A DNA stretch of 24,395 nt from Plasmodium relictum (taxonomy: Eukaryota > Apicomplexa > Aconoidasida > Haemosporida > Plasmodiidae): the NCBI RefSeq assembly GCF_900005765.1, contig NW_021628725.1:1-24395 (forward strand). The letters are read 5' to 3'. The notes below the pieces were generated by a model. It saw only the letters and a list, made by a program, of their open reading frames with translations. It was not told the origin of the DNA and searched no databases. The translations under genes and the position numbers were made by a program. Of this stretch, positions 11,801 through 22,320 are shown one piece after another; position 1 is the stretch's first letter, and each line of letters begins with the position of its first letter.

Positions 11801-14800
11801 AACGTTATCTGAATTAGTTCTTATAATTTGAATTCGGGAATATGCATCAGTAGACTTTTCATTTACTTCATACTCTTCTACTATATTGACATCTTCTTTT
11901 AGTATATTTAACTTTTTTTTTAATTTTTCTAATAATTTTTGAATATTATCATAATCATCTCTCATTCCTAAAAATATATTTGTTGCATCATTTTTTTTCA
12001 TTTCAATCTTTATTTTTTCCGCTAGAATTAAAGATTTATATAAGAGGTTATCCATATTTTGTTCGTATTGTGAAGATAATTCACAATTTTTGCTGGTTCC
12101 TAGCAAATGTTTTTCTGCATCATTTAAGCATCCTTCAGATTCATTCACATATTTATCTATTTCTTCTATTACATCTTCTGTTATTTTTTTTTCTTCATAT
12201 TGATCGTGATTCTTTAAGTATTCTATTTTATTTTTTCCCCTTCTTATATTGTTGTGAAACATTTTTGAAGCTTCTTTATGTTCTTCAGCTTTTGTTAAAA
12301 GCTTGTTCATATTTTCTTTATTAGTTGTAACACGATTTTTAATAATCTTAATTTCCTCTATATCTCTATCAATAGATTTTTCATCTAAGTTATTTATAAG
12401 TAAGTCTCTTAATTCTTCTGCCTTTTTAATATCACTTAATGTAGCTTTATTTATATTTTCTGTTTCTATAAATTTCTCTTTTGTATTTTCTTTTTCTGCT
12501 TTGGCTTGTTGTGCATTTTTTTTTATGTCTTCCATAATACTACTAAATCTTGTAGACATTAACATTTTTTCCATATTTTTAATTTCTTTTAATGCATGAT
12601 CGATGTCACTTTTTTTTTTTTTTATATCTTTCAATTTATATTCGATATTTATTTTAATATTATCAATATTATCTTCTATTTCGATATTGGAGATTTGTTC
12701 ATATATTGCTATAGCTTCTTGTTCTAATGCTATTATTTTCTTTTGGCTATCCTGAGAATTTTCAACATATTCTTCATAATTAAAATTTTCCAATTCATTT
12801 TCTGTGATATTCGCTGTATTCTCTTTTAATTGCTCAATTTTTTTTTTATATAAACTAATAGTTTGTATTTCTTCTTCAGCCTTCTTTTTCTCATCACTAA
12901 TTTGGTATATAGCATCATGTATCATTATCTTTTTATATTCTAAAATTTTTATATTTATATCTGTTAATGAAGGCTTTAATTCATCTTTTGCTGTATTTAA
13001 TTTTTCCATTATATTTTTCATTTTTTCATAAATTTGTTTTGTATTACTTTTTTTTTCTTCTAAATTATCATTATTTTGTTTTTGGTAATTCGATGCTTCT
13101 ACTTGTTCCTTAGATTCGTTTCCAATGCTAATTAATTTATTTTTATGTGTCTCAATTATATCTATAAGATTTCTAATAAGTTGTGATGTTGTTTTTAGTA
13201 TTTCCTTATTATTTTTATTCATAACTTTTTCTATATCATTTTCGGAATTATAATTTTCAGCATTTTTCTTGGATTTTTCTAAAATATCTAAATTTTTTTG
13301 TATTTCATCATTAATTTGTTGATCTAGTTTCATTATAAGATTATGAATTATATTTGAAATTTCATTAATTTGGATATTAATTGTATTGTTGGTTTCTACA
13401 TTTAATGATGCAACTTCTAATTTTATGACACTTATTTTTCCTGTAATATCTGTCAAATGATCTTTTTGGCTTGATATATTTCCTGTAAGTGTTTTTATAT
13501 ATTCTTCAGTAAGAGCATTACGAACATTTTCTTTTATCGTTTTAGATTGTTGCAGAATTCCTTTTGATTTTCCCTCAAAATCATTAATTTGATATATTTT
13601 ATCCTCTATATCTCTTTTCATTTCTTCTAATTTATTTAAAAATTTAGTTTTTATATTTTCTTCTATCAAGTTTTCTTCATTAATTATAGCAATCTCTCTA
13701 GATAGTTTATCTCTTAAAGCGTTCGCACTTCTTTTCAAATCATCAACTAATAAGTTATTCTTATTAGACTCATTTATAATATTATTTAAAATTTTAGAGG
13801 ATTCAATGACTGTATTTGAAAAATTGATTAGGTTAATACTACTATCAATTGAGCTAGTTGCATCATCAAACCTCGTCTGATGCTCTCTTAATTTACTGTG
13901 CATATTTTCCTGGTCAATACGTTCTTTCAAAGCTTCAATATTATTAACAATGCTAGTATCTGGATACATAGTAAAGTATAATTTTATTTTGTTGTATTGT
14001 TCTAACTGCTCTCTTATAGCACTCACAGCATTTTCTTCATCACTAATTTGTTTTTTAATTTCCTTCTTATTACCACAAATAGTTTTTTCAAGGTCTAATG
14101 TTTTTTGAAAGGTATTTGTTCCTTGTTGTACATCATTATCTTTATCAAAAAAATTTTTCAGAAATTCATCTTTTCTTGTCATTATATTATCTTCATAACT
14201 TTTAAATATGTCCTTGTTCTTTTCATAATTATATATATTTGTAGATGCTAAATTCCATATTCTATTAAAATTATTTGAAGATATTTCAATTTTTTTGTGC
14301 AAATCTTCAATTAATCGAGTTAAGATGCGATTTTTAAGTTCTGTGATTTTGTTATTTGTAGGTTTTACATCATTTTCTACAGTTAATGAAGCACTATCTA
14401 CACTTTTAATTATTTTAGTGCATTTTTCTGTTGCCTCATCCAGAAGCTCATTAATTCTATTTAGACTGTAATCCTCATAGTTTAATGATTTTTTTTCATC
14501 TATAAACTGTGATATTTCTTCAAATAATTTTTCCAGTTTTCCATCATCAAATAAAGATCTTAAAGCTGAATTAATTCTTTCATTTATCTCTTGTTTTTCC
14601 CTTATGCATTCTTCATCATTAAAGGATGTTTCATTTATTAATGTTTCAATAATTTTAAGATCTTCATTTTCATTTTTTTTTAAATGTATAATTGACTGCA
14701 AATCATTATTTTTGTTGTTCATTTGTTCCAAGTATTGTTTTATTTCTTCTATAGAATTTTTTTTATTTTCGTCTTCTTGTTTTTTTAATTTTTGTAGATC

Positions 14801-16723
14801 ACTTTTTTTTTTATTAATTTGTTCATTTAAACCGCTAATTGTATTTTCTAATTTTTGTAATTGATTATAATTTTCTCTTAATATATCAAGTTCATCACTT
14901 GATGATTCTATGATATTTTCAATATTTTTTTTTATACTTAAAACCTCTTCTGTAATATCAATCAGGTTATTTTCTTTATCTAGTGGTAATTCTCTTTTCA
15001 TTGATTCTATATCAGACGACCTTGACATAATAGAACTATGCTTAGTGTTCGATAAATTCATCTTTTCTTCTATGCTAGTATTATGCATAGATACTTCAGC
15101 ATATAATGCATTAAGTTCACTTTGGATACTACTAATTTCTGAGCTGCTATATCCATGTGATAAATATTCTAAGTTTCCTATATCTCCATCAATTATACTC
15201 TTAATATTACTAAATAATTCCCGGGAATCTGAAACAATTTTTTCACTTTCTAATTTTACACTTTCGGGATAAACTAATGATTTTATTTTTTCCCCTAGTT
15301 CTTCTAATTCTTTTTTGAATAGATTATTAACTTCACCTTTATATTCATTAAAATTTCTTCTTAATCTATCATTCCAAATTTTATAATGGTGTATTCCATT
15401 ACCTAGAATTGAAACATAGTCAAGTTCTTTCGCTATAGAGGATGAGGGAAAACTTTTTTTAAGTGCATGACTGTTACAAACTTTTAACTTATCAAGATAA
15501 TCATATGTAATATCTGCATTCTTCTTATAAACATCTTTAATATCACTAACTTCTTCTATTAATAACTTTAAAGAATTTTTAACTTCTTTTTCACACATAT
15601 TTCCGTTCTTAATTCTTAGTAATTTATTATCAGAATTCAGGAAATCGTCAATTTCTTGTAAAAAGTCGCTATCCGCCTTTTTATTTACTTTTAATTTATT
15701 TAAATAAGCTTCAATGATTTTTTTATATCTATTATTTATTGTATTAATACATCCATATAAATCACACTCTACACCATTGCATCCAAAGAGACCACAAAAT
15801 TCCTTCTTTATATAATTATTTACAGAATTAAAAGCAGTACTGTCTTTATTTATACATCTATCATGGTATTTCTTTGTAGTTTCTAGATCCCCTTTTACTT
15901 TCTCTCTAAACGAATGAAGCTCACTTTCATATAAACTCTTTTTTACATCATCCCCTAGAAGTGATATTAAATTATAAAATCTTTTTCTTATATCCTGTTT
16001 AGTTTTTTCATAAAAATTTATAGCATTATTTTCACAATTAACAAAATCTGCAATCTTAGGTGACGAATATTTCACAAAATTTAATTTATTACTATAACTA
16101 AGATGGAAAATTAAATCATTGTAAGAGTTTGCAGTTACATATAAATCTTTAGCTATAGTAATTTTTTCTTCAATTGTTCTAATGAGAGTGTTGTATTCAT
16201 TCAAAGCATTTATGTCAATTGATGGTGTGTTTACAGTTTGAATAAAAGAATTTGTGATTCCATTTACTTTATCCTTTTTTTTTTCTTCTTTAGTATTATA
16301 TGTTTTAGATGAATTTGGACTTCTGTTTTTTATATGTACAAAATATGATGGATTTGTATTTTCATTAGAATCTAAGTTTACAGATGATACCTTTTTAGGT
16401 AAATATGATGCTTTTGCATCTACAATTCTTAAGTTATAAATTTTTTTATTATAAATATTTTCACTAGGAAAATTAAAAGTTTTTAATTTTTTTTTTTTTG
16501 TGCTATTATATTCTTTAATAATATTATTTTTAATTTCTTTACCTTCTTCTAAACTTGAATCAAATAATAAATTGTTTTGATTATGTTTAAATTCATTTGA
16601 TGTTATTTTAACTTTTTTCTCATAACTTATATCTATATATATTAAAAAAAGTTAAAGAATATTGCACCGAATATAATATTTATCTTTTAAAAAATATAAA
16701 ATAAATATAAACATATATCCATA

Positions 16724-16757
<34 letters not shown>

Positions 16758-16817
16758 GTTACCAAATAAAGTAAATAATGTAATTAAAAAGGTCACCCCC
16801 AATTTTTTTTTTTCCAT
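8891..16817 (-). CDS. Reticulocyte-binding protein (RBP/Rh family), two exons, complete
   Basis: Gene model complement(join(8891..16632,16763..16817)), 7797 nt, 2598 residues. Exon 1 encodes a signal peptide (MEKKKLGVTFLITLFTLFG), ending one base into a codon. The intron has GT (16762-16761) and AG (16634-16633), and the split codon becomes GAT (Asp19), after which one frame runs to the stop. The mature protein is a Lys/Glu/Asn/Ile-rich, largely helical coiled-coil ectodomain. An N-terminal cysteine-rich part holds Cys at about 218, 278, 298, 303, 308, 313, 365 and 404. One C-terminal membrane helix lies at about 2535-2555 with Gly-rich AGGIFGG, as in family members cut by rhomboid proteases. 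A 43-residue acidic tail ends in FFEEENF; Ser2560 and Ser2591 sit in S-x-x-D/E contexts. Length, two-exon layout and topology are typical for RBPs, merozoite invasion ligands that bind red-cell receptors. An ATG-only reading of the long exon would miss the N-terminus, because residues 19-162 contain no methionine. Orthology to a particular RBP is not assigned. Confidence 0.93.
16633..16762 (-). other. rbp intron 1 (130 bp, GT-AG, phase 1)
   Basis: Read on the minus strand it starts GTAACCTG and ends in a T-rich tract followed by ATATATATAG. It joins exon 1 (55 nt) to exon 2 (7742 nt) with a total divisible by three and no in-frame stop at the junction. Stop codons in the exon 2 frame begin at 16652-16654, so the frame cannot continue uninterrupted upstream. 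The intron carries an (AT)14 microsatellite at 16727-16754. Confidence 0.9.
16727..16754. repeat. (AT)14 microsatellite inside the rbp intron
   Basis: Uninterrupted alternating AT, directly readable. It lies between the splice donor and the T-rich acceptor tract, so length changes should not affect the reading frame. Confidence 0.95.
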
Positions 16818-18519
16818 ATTTTATATAAATTTAATTTTTTTTTCTTTTCCTAAAATTTAAAAGAAATATAAAAATATTTTTGTTAATTAATTATATTTGT
16901 TTTTCACGTAGATATAAATACAACATGCTCTTTTGTATTTTATTTATGGTATTATTTTTATACAACTTTAATTTTAAATTATAATAATTGTTTGATTATA
17001 AATACAGAATGACTAAGTTACATACCCATGCATATATTTTCAAAATATATGGCATCTATTAAAATGTATAAACGCATTGTTATACAATGCACACACAAAG
17101 AAAAAGAACAGAAAGATTAAAAAAGAAAAAATAAATATATAAAAGTGAAGAGAAGAAAAGAAAAGTAATATTTGTGTATAAATATGTGTAAAATAAAAAA
17201 TAGAGTAAATAATAAAATGATTATCTTAAAATATCAAGTGTTGCAATTAAAAAAAAAGATGTCACAAAAAAAATTAATTTAGAAATCAGTTGTAAATTAA
17301 AGTTAATGAAATAAAAGTTATCTATTATTTTTTTTTATTATTCTGTAAATTAACAGCGTAATTGTGTGTAAAGGTACTTGTATGAACATAACACAATAAA
17401 AATAAAACATAATAAGATTAAATAGAACTGCTAAATATACTCTTATATTAACTTAAAGGGGATTAAAAAAAAAAATTATATATATAAATATATTAATTTT
17501 ATATGAAGTAAAATATTTATAATTTTACAAAGTTCACATAGGAAATGATATTAAATTTTATTTTTGTAAAGAACTTTTGAGACCAATAATTTATTAAAAA
17601 AAAATATCTATGAAAGTACACTACCATTAGTTAAAGTAAATTAATTAAAAGCTGTATACAGCGATTTCGTTTATTTATTAATTTCTGTTTTTTGTATATT
17701 TATCAACGTTTGAATAATATAATAAGAACAAATATAATCTAACTAAATAACTGACTTCAGTTAATATATTTTTTTTTTCTTATTCAAATTATCATTTAAG
17801 GTAAAATCGTTCATTAAATAAATTTAATATTATAATATAAATATGTGTTATTGACATGGTATTAAATTATGTTATAGAATAATAATTATGGCTGCTCCAT
17901 TTCACATAAAGCTACATATGTTTAATTTTTATTTCAGTTTCGTTGCTTACTGTTACTAAGATATTAATAACTCATAACTACGTTTTTACGTACATTCTTT
18001 TTGTTATTTTTAATTCATAGTAATTTTAAAAATAATCACAATAATTATAACTAATAATTACAATATTATAGTGTTTGTTAAAAAAAAATGGTTAATGATC
18101 TCATGTAACTAACCTACATTTCAATTTTCTTAGAATATCTAAACTTGAACTATTAATTTATAATTTGATTAATGTTCATCATGCTGATATTATCATAATA
18201 AACTGTATTTAATGAGATTATATCTTACATTTTATCTTTTTATCATAAATATTGTGTTTTAATTTTATAAAGAAGTAATGATCTCATTTTTTAAATTTAC
18301 ATATCATTGTGTTTATTGTTTTTATTAATTTTTTATATATTTTCTTATTTTTTAATATAGCATTGGTTAAAATATAATCTATTTTTTCTTTTATTTATAC
18401 AGCTAAAAATTGTATTATTCATATATTTTAATTTTTAATTTTAATTTTCATATATATTTGTTTATTAAAAGATATTAACTTTTTATATAATAATAGTTTT
18501 CATACGGGATATAGTAAAT
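16818..18519. other. rbp 5' flank and gene-free spacer
   Basis: About 1.7 kb without a supported gene. A purine-rich (plus strand) tract at about 17095-17170 would be pyrimidine-rich on the rbp sense strand and may lie in the promoter or 5' UTR. The rest is A/T-rich spacer; a short minus-strand frame starting at 16926 encodes only 11 residues and is not called. Confidence 0.45.
17088..17092 (-). promoter_or_regulatory. Candidate GTGCA element upstream of rbp
   Basis: On the rbp sense strand the sequence reads GTGTGTGCATTG, containing GTGCA about 270 bases upstream of the start codon. GTGCA is the core reported for the invasion-gene regulator AP2-I in P. falciparum. A five-base match is weak evidence, although G/C-containing words are uncommon in this flank. 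Confidence 0.2.
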
Positions 18520-18970
18520 CATAACTTCTCTAGTTAAAAAAAATATATGACCGTTTTTTTTTTTTTTTTTCGCATGTGTTCTTTTTAAATTTATTTCTAC
18601 TCAATTTAAAAAAAAAAAAATATTTTTTTTTTGATACATAACAAAAAAGATTTTAAAATGAAATTAAAATACAATTAACAACTATAATTATATTTATTTG
18701 TTTGTTTTAATAAATTATTATATATAATCAATAATCTTAATGAGGATTTAAGCTTTTAATAAAAATGAAAGTGATCACTTATTAAAATAAACAAATAGTT
18801 CTGAAACATTAATTGCTCAGTTATATAAATTATAAAAAAAAAATATATGTATTAGTAACATTAATAAAATAATTTTAATAAATAAAATCAATAGAGAAAT
18901 ATGTAAATTATCTTTATTAGTTTGTTTGTTCAATATTCTGACAAATTCGTTGAACGGATAATTAATAAAT
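18520..18970 (+). repeat. Dispersed repeat family A, long copy, plus orientation (5' of rbp)
   Basis: Starts CTCTAGTTAAAAAAA, then T-run, A-run and T-run blocks. It continues with AACTATAATTATATTTATTTG, ATCTTAATGAGGATTTAAGC, TTTTAATAAAAATGAAAG, TAGTTCTGAAACATTAATT and TATCTTTATTAGTTTGTTTG, to GAACGGATAATTAATAAAT. It matches 7700-8165 directly and the minus-oriented copies as reverse complement. It is the most complete of the older copies and includes the terminal TTTGTTTGTTCAATA block missing from 7700-8165. Confidence 0.75.
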
Positions 18971-19690
18971 ATTGTTATAATATTTATTTATAAAGAATTC
19001 ATTAGTAGCTGCATGTGCCCAATTTACATTCCATTTTTCGACTATTGCAAAATATGAACTACCTTACCTTTTATCTAATGTATATTAAAATATTATTATT
19101 GTAATAAGTTTAAAAATAATATCTTTCTTTATATTTTATTTTTTTTTTCATTTTTATCACAATATTTTTTTATGAAGATATTAATAATCCCATACTTAAA
19201 ATTTATATATAAACTGTAGTATATCTTATTTTTATTAAAATTTAACTGTTTAATTTTTAATTAAATATTGTAAACGATTTTATGATCATTAAATTATATT
19301 AAATATTTAATATAATATATTAGAATAATTATATCTTTATGTTATATAATTTCTTTTTTTTAATATTTTAAACGTTTTTATTCTGCAATTTTTTTTATTA
19401 AATTATCTAAAATTTTTTTTTTTTTATATAAAGTTTTATTTTATTGAAATAATTATTTTTATATTTTATTTATATTTTATATATACTATTTTTAATAAGA
19501 TTATATGTATATTTAGCTATAAATAGAAATTTTAAACTTCAGAAGTTAAATATGATTAGTATTAATTTTTTCTTTTAACAAAAAAAAAAGTACAGAAATA
19601 ATACATTTATATAAATTATTTTGTGCTTCAATTATATCAAATGAAGATTAAAAAATTATTAATAAAAATTTAATTTTCTTTAAATTATTA
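18971..19690. other. Gene-free A+T-rich spacer
   Basis: No coding frame or RNA gene supported. The stretch is dominated by T-rich runs and short AT repeats. Confidence 0.5.
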
Positions 19691-19790
19691 GAATAATGAT
19701 TTATCAATTGCCAGTTTAGTGACTTTGCTAGGATACTGAAAAAAAAAATTAACAAAGAGCATGCATAACTAAGTATACGGATGTTTAATA
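19691..19790 (-). repeat. Dispersed repeat family A, partial copy, minus orientation
   Basis: ATCAATTGCCAGTTTAGTGA, CTTTGCTAGGATACTG, then AACAAAGAGCATGCATAACT and AAGTATACG. These blocks are the reverse complement of the well-preserved end at 20490-20541 and 24230-24289. Confidence 0.7.
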
Positions 19791-19833
19791 TATATACTTA
19801 TTATATATAATAAAAATAAGTATATATATTAAA
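19784..19833. repeat. Long A+T hairpin, 17-bp perfect stem
   Basis: TTTAATATATATACTTA (19784-19800) is the exact reverse complement of TAAGTATATATATTAAA (19817-19833), with a 16-base loop. It sits at the outer edge of a minus-oriented family A copy. Confidence 0.85.
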
Positions 19834-19866
19834 AATGAACCTACCAGTCAGGAAAATATAAATCAG

Positions 19867-20025
19867 CTATGCACTGACGCTAGTTAAAAAAAAAAATTAA
19901 ATTATTTATTTTTTTTTTAAGTTGACGTTTGTTCGAATTAAAAAGAGAATTAGTTTTTACTTAAATAAAAACTTAATATATGAAAAAGTATAATATTTAT
20001 GCTATATTCAATGCATATATATGAT
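19867..20025 (+). repeat. Family A internal segment, inverted counterpart of 21285-21396
   Basis: ATGCACTGACGCTAGT (19869-19884) is followed by A- and T-runs, then GTTGACGTTTGTTCGAATTA, AAAAGAGAATTA, and AAAAAGTATAATATTTAT with ATATTCAATGCATATAT. The reverse complement of 21285-21396 carries the same blocks in the same order (GTTGACGTTCGTTCGAATTA, GAGAATTAAT, AAAAAGTATAATGTTTAT, TATTCAATATATAT). The ATGCACTGACGCTAGT end also occurs at 23713-23728. Confidence 0.7.
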
Positions 20026-20060
20026 TTATTAATTGCCTGTTTAATGATTTTGCTAGAGTA

Positions 20061-20314
20061 CTGGTTAATAAAAGCTATTATTAACCTTTTTCAATACACT
20101 ATGCTAGGTTACTGTACGTATATATACAAGTACCCATGCACTGACTAACTGGTTAATAAAGGCTATTATTAACCTTTTTCAGTATAATATGCTAGGTTAC
20201 TGTACGTGTATATATAAGTACCCATGCACTGACTAACAGAGGATATTATAATTTTTGTAGTACACTAAGTTTGTGTATGTGTATTTACAAACCAATTGTG
20301 TACTTACACTGATA
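20061..20314 (+). repeat. Tandem array of an 88-bp unit (2 good copies, 1 decayed)
   Basis: Unit 1 is 20061-20148, unit 2 is 20149-20236, and a degenerate third runs 20237-20314. Units 1 and 2 differ at only a handful of positions. Each starts CTGGTTAATAAA, has an inverted-repeat head (GGTTAATA...TATTAACC), a middle TATGCTAGGTTACTGTACGT, and an end GTACCCATGCACTGACTAAC. A single related unit lies at 23638-23728 on the far side of pol. Confidence 0.9.
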
Positions 20315-20541
20315 AAAAAAAAAATAAAATAATTTTTTTTTTTTTTTTGGGTAGAAATTTTTAACAAATAAAAATTTAATTATCTTTTATAAAATTAAAG
20401 TCATTAAACGGCCAATTAATAAAGCAGCATCATAAGAAAACTATATATATATAATAAAAACTAATATATATATAAACGTATACTTAGTTATACATGCTCT
20501 TTATTAATTTGTTTGTTTAATACTCTAGCAAAGTCATTAAA
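20315..20541 (+). repeat. Family A copy, plus orientation, left partner of the near-identical direct repeat
   Basis: Contains an A-run, a T-run, GGGTAGAAATTTTTAAC and GTCATTAAACGGCCAATTAA. From 20427 to 20541 follows a 115-base segment nearly identical to 24169-24289: one substitution (A/G after AAAACT) and two AT-repeat length differences. It ends in TCTAGCAAAGTCATTAA. Confidence 0.85.
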
Positions 20542-20552
20542 TGACTTTGCTA
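20526..20552. repeat. Perfect palindrome at a head-to-head junction of two repeat copies
   Basis: TAGCAAAGTCATT (20526-20538) and AATGACTTTGCTA (20540-20552) are exact reverse complements around a single central A. The left half is the end of a plus-oriented family A copy, and the right half begins a minus-oriented fragment (AATGACTTTGCTAAGG... to about 20590). Confidence 0.95.
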
Positions 20553-20594
20553 AGGTGTCGAATGAACAATGTAATATAAAGAGAATTTTTATAT

Positions 20595-21010
20595 AATATA
20601 TTTAACATTTCTATTAGTTTATACTTTTCCTTTTTAGTGAAGTTGCACAAAGATGGTAAAATATTTAATTATTTAATAATTTATAAGTATTCAATAAATA
20701 ACGTATAATTAACATATAATAAACATCTTATATAAACATACATACATAGTGTCTTTGATTAAAGATGTCTTTTACTTCAGTCTATATATTTTTAAAAATT
20801 CTTTCTTTTTCTTTTCATTAAAATTAAAAATAAAAATAATATCTTTCTTTCAAAAACCAAAATGTTAAAAAAAAAATTAAAGAATTTTTTTTTTTATCGA
20901 TTATTTAGCTAAAAACGCATGATTGGTGTTTGTAACATTGTGTGCGAAGCTAAATTTCTTCACTGTTATTTTAGCTAGTTATTATATACAAAAAGTTAAT
21001 ATATATACTT
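20595..21010. other. Gene-free A+T-rich spacer inside the repeat cluster
   Basis: No coding frame. Contains homopolymer runs and no clear repeat module apart from a possible decayed extension of the minus-oriented fragment that begins at 20540. Confidence 0.45.
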
Positions 21011-21515
21011 TTATCAACTAAGTATTGAACAAACAAATTAATAAAAAGCATGCATAAATGAATATACGTTTTTAAATATACATGTTTTTTATTATATATA
21101 TAATGATTTCTTATGATGCATAATATTTAATTTGAATATTAAAATTTGCTGCATCTTTTAATAGACATGTTAAACTGTTATAAAAGAGTTTTTATTTACA
21201 AAGAATCAGTTTATTCTTTTAATTAAAAACATACATACAATTTATAACAAATAACAAAAGTCAAAGATCTAATTTATTCAATGTTATTACGAAAATATAT
21301 ATTGAATATAAAATAAACATTATACTTTTTCATTCATTAAGTATCTCATGTAACACAAATTAATTCTCTTTTTTAATTCGAACGAACGTCAACCGACAAT
21401 CCACAAAAAAAAAAAATAATTTTTAATTTTTTTTTTAATTACAGAGATATACATTAAAATAAATAAAACAAAAAAAAAATTACTTTATATTTTTTTTTTT
21501 TGACTAGATACGATT
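21011..21515 (-). repeat. Family A copy, minus orientation, left arm of the inverted pair around pol
   Basis: Its reverse complement matches 23940-24285 block by block: ACATTGAAT, TTGTTATAAATT, TGTATGTTTTTAATTAAAAG, ATTCTTTGTAAATAAAAACT, TATTAAAAGATGCAG, AAATATTATGCATCATAAGA, ACGTAT and TTATTAATTTGTTTGTT. The inner end reaches TTTTTTGACTAG at about 21498-21506, only a few bases from the first codons of the pol fragment. Orientation is opposite to the copy at 23725-24310, which is not what two LTRs of one element should show. Confidence 0.8.
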
Positions 21516-21520
21516 AGTAA

Positions 21521-22129
21521 ACTAGTTTAGTGAGCTACAAAAGGTTAATGACAAATTTTATTAACCAGGTTCATAAGATTAATGAACGAGATAAATCAGC
21601 AAACGATTATGAAGAGAATGATTATTCAGAAGAATTAGAAGGAGACATATCTTGTGTTAACATAATTGAATACTATGAAGACAATGAAGATTATGAGAAG
21701 TATAGAAGACGATTAGTAGAAGTTAATGAAAAAGTAGTAAATATCTCACTAGATTCAGAAGCAGATGCAAGTACGATATTAACTCACATCGCAAAAGAAT
21801 TAAATATAGAGCCTGATTTAACAATTCCACTTTTTTCAATTAGAGGATTATTTGTTCGTAATGATGAGAGAAAATCTAAAAAGATTGTGATAAAAATGCT
21901 ATATAATGGCAGAACAATTAGAATAAGATTTGTAATCATAAAGGAAAATAAACCTTTAATTTTACTTAGCATAACGATAATGAAACAATTAAGACTTATT
22001 ATTCAAGATGAAGATGAAATACATGCATATACCATGGAAGTTAAAGCTAAAAGTACTAAGAAAAACTTGGAAAAATCCAATCAAAATGTCATACAAAATT
22101 TTATAACTAAATATAGTTTAAATAATTAG
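21521..22129 (+). pseudogene. Ty3/gypsy gag-pol linker and aspartic protease, degenerate
   Basis: The open frame starts after a stop at 21518-21520. The first ATG is at 21545, but the true N-terminus (gag) is missing. An acidic, Tyr-rich stretch of about 65 residues leads to the protease: the active-site region reads NISLDSEADASTI where retropepsins have D-S/T-G. The catalytic Asp (codon 21752-21754) is kept, but the invariant Gly is Glu (21758-21760). The second hallmark, usually I-L-G before a helix, reads LILLSITIMKQL, so this Gly is also lost. The frame ends in TAG at 22127-22129, although the same frame continues with RT-like sequence. The fold is clear, and activity is very unlikely. 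It could also be a domesticated protease-like frame, but nothing supports that. Confidence 0.8.
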
Positions 22130-22320
22130 AAGGGTAAAGATAAAATTAAAAATTTGTTAGAAAAGAGTGTTAAACTTTGGGAAAATAAAAATATAAAACC
22201 CAACGATAAATACAGAGTTTCTATTAAGGTACAAGGAAGAGCTCATCGCTATAATCCTAGACCATTAAGTGAAAAAATTTTAATAATATTATACCAAAAA
22301 GTGGATAAAATGTTACAGTT
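22130..22320 (+). pseudogene. N-terminal part of Ty3/gypsy reverse transcriptase, separated by stop and frameshift
   Basis: It is in the same frame as the protease and begins directly after its TAG. Residues such as KNIKPNDKYRVSIKVQGRAH, then YNPRPLSEK and QKVDKML, correspond to the region before RT motif 1 that in Ty3 elements reads roughly H-I-...-P-R-R-x-P and E-v-x-k-L-L. The frame is lost just after DKML (about 22310-22320). The continuation E-W-N-S-P-I-V is read one frame over, as expected from a one-base deletion. Confidence 0.75.

Noticed and set aside
16254-16439. Plus-strand open frame opposite the rbp N-terminal region
   Set aside because: Antisense shadow of the rbp exon, like the other plus-strand frames between 10368 and 15272.
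16894-16926. Alternative rbp first exon starting at an ATG at 16926 (minus)
   Set aside because: Only 11 codons before a stop and no suitable donor in phase; the exon at 16763-16817 gives a signal peptide and the correct phase.
20061-20314. Tandem units considered as a CRISPR array
   Set aside because: Whole 88-bp units repeat without unique spacers, and the genome is eukaryotic.
21784-21972. Minus-strand frame within the protease region
   Set aside because: Antisense shadow of the pol fragment.
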